Source of the DNA: an archaeon
GTDB taxonomy: Archaea; Nanobdellota; Nanobdellia; SCGC-AAA011-G17; GCA-2687815
DNA: 33,289 nucleotides
Direction: 5' to 3'
Assembly (NCBI GenBank): GCA_002687815.1
Contig: NZBH01000051.1
Location: 1-33,289 of the forward strand
Shown: positions 26,745-33,289 of the stretch, one piece after another
Layout: each line of letters begins with the position of its first letter
How positions within the stretch are numbered: position 1 is the first letter of the stretch
The notes under the pieces: model-generated
Seen by the model: the letters and a program-made list of their open reading frames with translations, nothing else
What the model was told of the DNA's origin: nothing
Database searches by the model: none
Made by a program: the position numbers and the translations under genes

Positions 26745-27617
26745 ATGTTAAATCTTTTGAAAAAATTTCCTGGGCAAGTAAAAGAGGCGATAAAGTTAAC
26801 TAGGAACATAAAAGTAAATGGATTTAACAAAATTTTAATTTGTGGAATGGGTGGTTCTGGAATATCTGGTTATTTATTGAGAGATGTTGTGGAATTACCT
26901 GTTTTTATTTCCCAAAGTTATGATATCCCTAAATTTGTTGATAATAAAACATTAGTTTTTGTTATTAGTTATAGTGGGGATACTGAAGAAACAATTTCTA
27001 TGTATAAGAAAGCTGTTAAAAAAACAAAGAAAATTTTTATTATAACTTCTGGTGGAAAGTTAAGTAGAGAAAAAAATGTTATTTTAGTTCCTCCCGGGTT
27101 ATTACCAAGAATGGCTTTAGCATATTTGTTCTTCCCTATGTTAGTTATATTAAAAAGTTCTAAAGTTGTTAGATATGATTTAGATGATATCTTAACATCT
27201 TTAAAAAAAGTAAAAATAAATAAAGCAAAAAAATTAGCTAGGAAGTTGTATAAAAATGTACCTGTAATTTATGCTCCTTCTAGTTATTTTGGGTTGGTGT
27301 GGAGGTGGAAACAGAGTCTTAACGAGTATAGTAAACAATTAGCAGTGGCTAATATATATCCTGAATTTTTTCATAATGAGATTGAAGCAGATTACAATAA
27401 AGTTAAAGTTGTTTTATTTGTAGATAAAGCTGATAAGAAAATTAAAGGATTTAAAAAAATGGTTAAAGTTCATGAAGTTAAATTATATGGAAAATCATTA
27501 ATTGCTAAAATGTTTTATGGAATTTATCTTGGTGATTTTGTTTCTTATTATCTAGCTAGATTGAATAAAAAAGATCCATTGAAAGAGGAGAAAATTGATA
27601 AATTAAAATGTATATAG
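26745..27617 (+). CDS. Bifunctional phosphoglucose/phosphomannose isomerase
   Basis: ILICGMGGSGISGYLLRDV, VISYSGDTEETISMYK, YPEFFHNEIEAD. Confidence 0.92.
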   Translation: MLNLLKKFPGQVKEAIKLTRNIKVNGFNKILICGMGGSGISGYLLRDVVELPVFISQSYDIPKFVDNKTLVFVISYSGDTEETISMYKKAVKKTKKIFIITSGGKLSREKNVILVPPGLLPRMALAYLFFPMLVILKSSKVVRYDLDDILTSLKKVKINKAKKLARKLYKNVPVIYAPSSYFGLVWRWKQSLNEYSKQLAVANIYPEFFHNEIEADYNKVKVVLFVDKADKKIKGFKKMVKVHEVKLYGKSLIAKMFYGIYLGDFVSYYLARLNKKDPLKEEKIDKLKCI

Positions 27618-28489
27618 TTGGTTTGGATCTTGGTGGAACAAATATTGGTGTTGGATTGTTAAAAAATAATAAAATCGTTAAATTTTTGAAGTTACCAACA
27701 CATGCAAATCAAGGTAAAGGAGTTGTTATAAATCAAATAATAAAAGCAATTGAATTAATTATTTCTGGAATAGATAAAAAAAATATTTCTGGTATTGGCT
27801 TGGGTGTTCCAGGTCCTTGTGATTATAAAAAAGGTGTTTTGATTAATCCACCAAATTTACCTTTTAGAAATGTTAATTTGAAAAATATAATAAAAAAAAG
27901 ATTTAAAAAAAAGGTAATTATGGAAAATGATGCAGGTTGTGCTGCTTTAGCTGAAAAAAGATTTGGTGTTGGTAAAAATAAAAAAAATTTTATTCTTTTA
28001 ACTTTGGGAACTGGAATTGGTGGTGGTTTAATTATTAATAATGAATTGTATCATGGGTTGGGAAATGGTGGTGAGCTTGGGCATATTAGTATAAAATCCG
28101 ATGGACCAAAAAGTAAATGTGGAAATGATGGTTGTTTGGAAGTTTTAGCTTCTGGTACTGCAATAGTAAAAAGAGCAAAAAAAATTTTAGGGAAAGAATT
28201 AAAAGCTAGAGAATTAGCACAACTTGCAAGAAAGGGTAATAAAAAAGCTAGAAGAGTCTTAGAAGAGAGTGGAAAATATTTAGGAATTGGTTTAGCAAAT
28301 TTTGTAAATATTTTTAATCCAGAATTAATTATTTTAAGTGGTGGTGTATGGGATAGTGGTGATATTTTGTTGAATTTTGCTAAAAAAGAGATGAAAAAAA
28401 GAGCGTTATTTAATACTGAAGTTGTTTGGAGTAAATTGAAAGAACCAGGTGTATTGGGAGCAGCTAGTTTAATTAAAAATGCATCATAG
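27608..28489 (+). CDS. ROK-family sugar kinase (glucokinase-like)
   Basis: GLDLGGTNIGVGLL, GLGVPGPCDYKKG, ENDAGCAALAEKRFG, LGTGIGGGLIINNELYHG, GELGHISI...KCGNDGCLEVLASG. Confidence 0.92.
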   Translation: MYIVGLDLGGTNIGVGLLKNNKIVKFLKLPTHANQGKGVVINQIIKAIELIISGIDKKNISGIGLGVPGPCDYKKGVLINPPNLPFRNVNLKNIIKKRFKKKVIMENDAGCAALAEKRFGVGKNKKNFILLTLGTGIGGGLIINNELYHGLGNGGELGHISIKSDGPKSKCGNDGCLEVLASGTAIVKRAKKILGKELKARELAQLARKGNKKARRVLEESGKYLGIGLANFVNIFNPELIILSGGVWDSGDILLNFAKKEMKKRALFNTEVVWSKLKEPGVLGAASLIKNAS

Positions 28490-29606
28490 ACCTCCTATTT
28501 TGTGGTTTTTGAAAAAAAAAGCATTAAGTGAATTATATGTATCTATTGCTTTAAGAAGTTTAGCAATTTCTATGGTTGGGATTTTTATTCCTCTTTATTT
28601 GTATTATGAATTATCTTTTCCATTAAAAGAAGTGTTCTTTTTTTATATAATTGTCTCAGTATTTTTTGCGATATTTACACCAATTGCTGCAAAACTTTCT
28701 AATAAGGTTGGTTTTAAATATTGTATTTTAGCAAGTTCTTTTTTTCATATTGCTTTTTTTGGATTATTATTTCTCTTGAATACATTACATGTATCCTTGA
28801 TTTTTCTTGCAGCAATACTTGGAATAAGTCAAGCATTTTTTTGGTTTAGTTTTCATGCTGATTTTGCTAAAAATAGTGATCATGATCATAGGGGAAGAGA
28901 AGTTAGTTTGTGGTTTGCATTCTCCTCTGTTTCGGCTATACTTGGTCCCTTTATTGGTGGTTTAGTATTATCTATACCAGAACTTGGTTTTAACTGGTTG
29001 TTTGTTTTTGCAAGTATTGTACTTCTTAGTTCTGCTATACCTTTATTTTTCTTTAAGGATGATAGAACAAGATCTTTTTCTTTTAAAGGTATTTTCTCTA
29101 AAATTAAACTTAAAGAAGCTATAGCATTTGTTGGTAATGGTATGGAGGGCGTGGCTGGTGTTGTTCTTTGGCCTTTATTTATTTTTATAATTGTAAAAAA
29201 ATATTTTTTGATGGGTTCATTAGCTTCTGTAGTATCTATATTTATGATAGTTTTTACTGTCGGGGTTGGTAAATTAAGTGATGGTATTAAAAAAAGAAAA
29301 ATAATGAATATCGGAATAATAATATCAACTATTACTTGGTTAATAAGAATCTTTGTTAAAACAATTTCACAGGTTTTTACTGTAACTTCTATAGGTGCTA
29401 CTGGTAGTACTTTAACAAATGTTCCATTCAGTGCTTTAACTTATGATAGAATTAAAAAAAATAATTTAATTGAATTTTTAGTTTTAAGAGAAGTATTTCT
29501 TTGTGTTGGTAGAATTTTAGTGTTAACTGTCATGTATTTTACAAGCAAATGGTTTGCTGGATTTTTTATGGCAGGAGTAGGTAGTTTATTGCAGCTTTTA
29601 TTTTAG
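28479..29606 (+). CDS. MFS-type transporter
   Basis: About 10-12 TM helices; cytoplasmic loop AAKLSNKVGFKY; overlaps the ROK gene by 11 nt. Confidence 0.8.
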   Translation: MHHRPPILWFLKKKALSELYVSIALRSLAISMVGIFIPLYLYYELSFPLKEVFFFYIIVSVFFAIFTPIAAKLSNKVGFKYCILASSFFHIAFFGLLFLLNTLHVSLIFLAAILGISQAFFWFSFHADFAKNSDHDHRGREVSLWFAFSSVSAILGPFIGGLVLSIPELGFNWLFVFASIVLLSSAIPLFFFKDDRTRSFSFKGIFSKIKLKEAIAFVGNGMEGVAGVVLWPLFIFIIVKKYFLMGSLASVVSIFMIVFTVGVGKLSDGIKKRKIMNIGIIISTITWLIRIFVKTISQVFTVTSIGATGSTLTNVPFSALTYDRIKKNNLIEFLVLREVFLCVGRILVLTVMYFTSKWFAGFFMAGVGSLLQLLF

Positions 29607-29610
29607 AAAA

Positions 29611-29620
29611 GTTTATAAAT
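29611..29620 (+). promoter_or_regulatory. TATA box for rpl15e
   Basis: GTTTATAAAT, about 77-86 nt upstream of the ATG at 29697. Confidence 0.6.
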
Positions 29621-29642
29621 CACATTTTTTCTAAAGAAGCTA

Positions 29643-29685
29643 GAAGGAATGTGGTAATCTCTGCTTCGGCGGAATCTGAACCTTT
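29643..29685 (+). promoter_or_regulatory. Structured 5' leader of rpl15e with a cUUCGg tetraloop
   Basis: TCTGC-TTCG-GCGGA hairpin (29660-29673) enclosed by GAAGG(29643-29647)/CCTTT(29681-29685). Confidence 0.4.
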
Positions 29686-29696
29686 GTGAATTAAAA

Positions 29697-30224
29697 ATGG
29701 GATTTTATAAATCAATTAGAGAAATTTGGAAGAAACCTAAAAAAAATTTGGGTAATCTATGGAAGGAAAGACTTGTTCAATGGAGAAAAGAACAAAGTAT
29801 TGTAAGATTAGATAGACCTACAAGAATTGATAAAGCAAGAAGTTTAGGTTACAAAGCTAAGCAAGGATACTTAATTGTAAGAGTTAAAGTTGGAAGAGGC
29901 GGTAGAAAAAGAGAAAAAATTAGTGGTGGTAGAAGAAGTAAACATAGTGGAAGTAAAAAGCTAGTTAGTAAAAGTTATAGGTGGGTTGCTGAAGAAAGAG
30001 CTTCTAAAAAATACAAAAATTGTGAAGTTCTAAATTCTTATTATTTAGCTGAAGATGGAAAAAATTATTGGTTTGAAATCTTGTTAATAGATGTGCATAA
30101 TCCTGTAATTAAAAGTGATAAAAATATAAACTGGATTTGTAATCAAAAAGGAAGAGTTTTTAGAGGAAAAACTGCTGCTGGAAAAAGAAGTAGGGGCTTA
30201 TTAAATAAAAGTAAAAAAAATTAA
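29697..30224 (+). CDS. rpl15e: Ribosomal protein L15e
   Basis: MGFYKSIREIWKKP...RLDRPTRIDKARSLGYKAKQGYLIVRVKVGRGGRKREKISGGRRSKHSG. Confidence 0.96.
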   Translation: MGFYKSIREIWKKPKKNLGNLWKERLVQWRKEQSIVRLDRPTRIDKARSLGYKAKQGYLIVRVKVGRGGRKREKISGGRRSKHSGSKKLVSKSYRWVAEERASKKYKNCEVLNSYYLAEDGKNYWFEILLIDVHNPVIKSDKNINWICNQKGRVFRGKTAAGKRSRGLLNKSKKN

Positions 30225-33200
30225 TAATATAATCTTCTTCTTGGTTTTAATATTAAATATAGTGAAATTATAAAGATTATTGTAATAATTGTTGCTATAA
30301 TTCCATATATTATTGTATTTGGTTTTTCTTTTATTCTTTCTTTTCTTGAAACTACTATTGCCCTGCAAGCTTCTACAGCTGATCCTGTTAGTTCTACTGC
30401 TTCTTTGAATTGTCCATCTTCCATATTTTTTTCTGCTTCGTTTAATAATTCATTGAATTCTAGACATTCTGGATTTTCTTTGAATAAATCTTTTGCAAAT
30501 GTTACTCTTGTTACCGCTGTTGTTTCATTATATATCCCACGTGTTATTAAATTTAAAAATAATTTAAGAGAGTCTGAAAAAGGTGGATTTTTTACATTTG
30601 CCTTTATTAGTGCTTCATAATAACCTAAATTTGATTGTCCTGAAGAAGTAATTATAAGATCTGATCTTGCTTCTTGACCTGGTCTTAATAATTCAATTTG
30701 ATCTTTTGTGAATTCTAATGTTAAATCAGTATTATTAGTTTCTGTTTCTAATTTTATACTGTATAACATAAGATTACCTGTGTTTTTTATTGTTATTGGT
30801 GCTACTATTGATTCATCTTTATAAATTAATAAAAATGGTTCTGAAAATAGATCTATTGATGCTGTTTTAGTAGTTCTTCCTCCGCTTCCTACTTCTGTTT
30901 GGTATATTTTTGATAATTCTGTTACTATTGCTGTAGAAGAATTATACCAGCTTGATGAATTATCATAACCATCATAAACCCTTTGTGAACATTTAATTAA
31001 ATCTTCATATGATTCTGAAATGGTTTCTAAAAATAGTGTAGAATTAGCTTTACCTTCCAATATTTCATCGTTTAAATACCATCTCCAAAAATCTTTATTT
31101 TTTTGATCTAAATCAGCACTATCTGAATAGTTTCCTGTAGTACAATTTATTATAGCATTTTGTATTGGTGTTGTATCATTTATTGCTGGATTTGAAGTTA
31201 ATATAGGAATTGTATTTTTGATCTTAAAGAAATAATAACGATCAGTCCCATTTAAAGATCTATTTATATTAGAAACTGTATCATTTGCATACCAAGCATA
31301 TCCAACAAGAATACCTCTTGTTGAAGCTATTCTTAAGGTAGTCCAATTTTTATGCAAAGTAGTAGCTGATGGTTTAGAAGAATAATTAGCCCATGAACCA
31401 GAATCATTAGTTGAAAACCAAGCATAATCTACATCTCTGTCATTATTTATATTAATACTTAAATTGATATCCTCATCATATCTTGGATAAGTTTGATTAT
31501 TTAAGTGGGAAGTAAAATATGGTGGATCATTTGGCCCAAAGATAATATAAGTTTCTCCAGCATCTGATCCTCCTGCAGGATCTGCTAATGGTGCACCGAT
31601 TATAATATCAGACATGTTAATATTATTTGTATCACCAGAGGCAACAGCTGCACCAGAATAGTCATCAGCATCATCACCCCAGATAGTAATATTAGCCCAA
31701 ATCAGATCTAAATCAAATGTTTTATTAAAGGAATAACTTCCAGAACCATAAATAACATAAGTTTCTCCAGTATTATTCAAAGTTTTATCAGTACTATTTC
31801 CCCCATATGCACCAATTATAATATCTGTTTTATTATCATTATTTATATCACCAGAAGCAACAGCATAACCAGACCAATCAATATGATCATCCCCAAAAAC
31901 AGTAATATTAGCTGAAACTGTATTATTATTTAAATCAATTACCTTTCCAATAGAATAACTTTCAGATCCGTAAATAACATAAACTTCTCCAGCATCAGTA
32001 CCTCCAGGAGGATCTGCTCCATATGCCCCAATTATAATATCATTAATACCATCATTATTTATATCTCCAGAAGTTACAGCTGCACCAGAATAGTCATCAG
32101 CAGCATGCCCATAAACAGTAATATTAGCTGAAACTGCATGTAAATCAAATACTCTTCCAGTAGGATAACCATCTGAACCATAAATAACATAAGTTTCACC
32201 AGAATTGTTTAAATTTGCATTACTTGTACCATTTCCACCCTGTGCTCCAATTAAAATATCTGCAATACCGTCATTATTTATATCACCAGAAGCAACAGAC
32301 GAGCCAGACCAGTCACTTAGATCATCTCCCCAAACAGTAATATTTGCTGGGAGTGTATTATTATTTAGGTCAAATGTTTTATTAATAGAATAACTGGCTG
32401 AACCATAAATAACATGAGTTTTACCGGCAGCACCTCTACCACTAGGATCTGCTCCAATTGCCCCCATTATAATATCTGCAATACCGTCATTATTAATATC
32501 ACCAGAAGCAACAGACCAACCAAGATGATCTAGAGTATCATTTCCATAAATAGTAATATTTGCTCCATGCAAACTTAAATCAAATGTTTTATTAATAGAA
32601 TAACTGGCTGAACCATAAATAACATAAACTTCTCCAGCATCAGTACCTCCAGGAGGATCTGCATACCTTGCTCCAATTATAATATCATTAATACCATCAT
32701 TATTTATATCACCCGAAGCTATATCTCTTCCAGAATGATCGTCAGCAGCTGTACCCCAAATAGTGATATTAGCAGATACTGAATTTAAGTCAAATGTTTT
32801 ACCTGTAGAATAGCTATTAGAGCCATCGATAACATAAGTTTCACCAGCACCAATACGTCCGGTAGGATCTGCTCCATATGCCCCAATTATAATATCACCG
32901 ATATCATCATTATTTATATCACCTGAAGCTATAGCCCAGCTGGAATTATCATTAGCATCATCCCCGTAAACAATAAGATTAGCAGATGTAGAATCTAAAT
33001 CATATGTTTTATTAAAATCATCTAATTGAATACCAAATATATATTCTAATAAAGTATTGTTTCCATAAATGGCAAACCCAGTGATTTCAAAATCAACATT
33101 ACCAATATTTTCTTTAAAGATAAAGAAAAAAATACTTCCAATAGAAATTAATATTACTAATATTACTAAATTTTTATTTATTTTAAACTCTTCTCTAGGT

Positions 33201-33289
33201 TTATCAAGTTTATTCTTTAAATTATTAGTATAAGAATCATAATAAGAATACCATTGTTCTTCTGTTCTCCCTTTTAGAAATTTACTTAA
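30221..33289 (-). CDS. Membrane-anchored FG-GAP (integrin-alpha-like) seven-bladed propeller protein, 5' partial
   Basis: The track ORF starts at an internal TTG (32572), but the frame is open to the window end: LSKFLKGRTEEQWYSYYDSY...NLVILVILISIGSIFFFIF (TM) then two more FG-GAP repeats. Seven repeats of ANITxxGDDxxDxSGxAVASGDINNDGIxDIIIGA...AGETYVIYGS; C-terminal TM and RRR tail. Confidence 0.88.
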   Translation of the reverse strand, partial: LSKFLKGRTEEQWYSYYDSYTNNLKNKLDKPREEFKINKNLVILVILISIGSIFFFIFKENIGNVDFEITGFAIYGNNTLLEYIFGIQLDDFNKTYDLDSTSANLIVYGDDANDNSSWAIASGDINNDDIGDIIIGAYGADPTGRIGAGETYVIDGSNSYSTGKTFDLNSVSANITIWGTAADDHSGRDIASGDINNDGINDIIIGARYADPPGGTDAGEVYVIYGSASYSINKTFDLSLHGANITIYGNDTLDHLGWSVASGDINNDGIADIIMGAIGADPSGRGAAGKTHVIYGSASYSINKTFDLNNNTLPANITVWGDDLSDWSGSSVASGDINNDGIADILIGAQGGNGTSNANLNNSGETYVIYGSDGYPTGRVFDLHAVSANITVYGHAADDYSGAAVTSGDINNDGINDIIIGAYGADPPGGTDAGEVYVIYGSESYSIGKVIDLNNNTVSANITVFGDDHIDWSGYAVASGDINNDNKTDIIIGAYGGNSTDKTLNNTGETYVIYGSGSYSFNKTFDLDLIWANITIWGDDADDYSGAAVASGDTNNINMSDIIIGAPLADPAGGSDAGETYIIFGPNDPPYFTSHLNNQTYPRYDEDINLSININNDRDVDYAWFSTNDSGSWANYSSKPSATTLHKNWTTLRIASTRGILVGYAWYANDTVSNINRSLNGTDRYYFFKIKNTIPILTSNPAINDTTPIQNAIINCTTGNYSDSADLDQKNKDFWRWYLNDEILEGKANSTLFLETISESYEDLIKCSQRVYDGYDNSSSWYNSSTAIVTELSKIYQTEVGSGGRTTKTASIDLFSEPFLLIYKDESIVAPITIKNTGNLMLYSIKLETETNNTDLTLEFTKDQIELLRPGQEARSDLIITSSGQSNLGYYEALIKANVKNPPFSDSLKLFLNLITRGIYNETTAVTRVTFAKDLFKENPECLEFNELLNEAEKNMEDGQFKEAVELTGSAVEACRAIVVSRKERIKEKPNTIIYGIIATIITIIFIISLYLILKPRRRLYY
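31525..32983 (-). repeat. Seven tandem FG-GAP blades (about 70-73 aa period)
   Basis: Nearly identical DNA blocks, e.g. 32370-32415 = 32580-32625 (46 nt, 210 nt apart) and 31971-32017 = 32616-32662 (47 nt, 645 nt apart). Confidence 0.9.

Noticed and set aside
26663-26830. N-terminal extension of the NnrD ORF in the track
   Set aside because: The extension overlaps the divergent promoter region and the PGI/PMI gene start and has no homology-like features; Met at 26662 fits the family start.
29640-29696. Possible tRNA or C/D-box RNA in the L15e leader (GGTTCAGATTCC on the minus strand, CTGA on plus)
   Set aside because: No acceptor, D or anticodon stems and the T-stem does not pair; no convincing box C. 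Kept only as a structured leader.
31525-32983. Regularly spaced repeats that could look like a CRISPR array
   Set aside because: The period is about 210-219 nt, in frame, and encodes FG-GAP blades; no short repeat/spacer structure.

Overview
AT-rich, gene-dense archaeal chromosome segment with short intergenic gaps and many ATGA-type overlaps. Gene content suggests a DPANN lineage such as Pacearchaeota or Woesearchaeota (inference from protein families; no search was run). It holds informational genes: SecY (5'-truncated by the window), a DUF106 YidC-like protein, L34e, L14e, prefoldin alpha, a single-polypeptide primase, Hjc, class I LysRS, CysRS, Cbf5, L31e, L39e, PDCD5, S19e, L15e and a HerA-type ATPase. 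There is also a glycolysis/fermentation island (PfkB kinase, class I aldolase, D-2-hydroxyacid dehydrogenase, TPI, PGI/PMI, ROK kinase, MFS transporter) and several secreted or surface proteins (toroid plus Cys-rich repeats, lamin-tail domain, type IV pilin-like, seven-bladed FG-GAP propeller). Two real genes are missing from the ORF track because they are under 60 codons: a 56-aa histone-fold-like protein (9800..9970, -) and ribosomal protein L39e (18486..18659, -). The FG-GAP ORF is truncated in the track but stays open to the window end. I found no CRISPR array, rRNA, tRNA or transposon. The most interesting items are the fused primase, a class-2-like DHODH with a class-1-style Cys at the catalytic base position, the truncated histone fold, the Hjc/radical-SAM/lamin-tail operon with a dual-coded overlap, the FG-GAP propeller with a sequon in nearly every blade, and five convergent gene junctions with almost no intergenic space (two share one TTAA as both stop codons).
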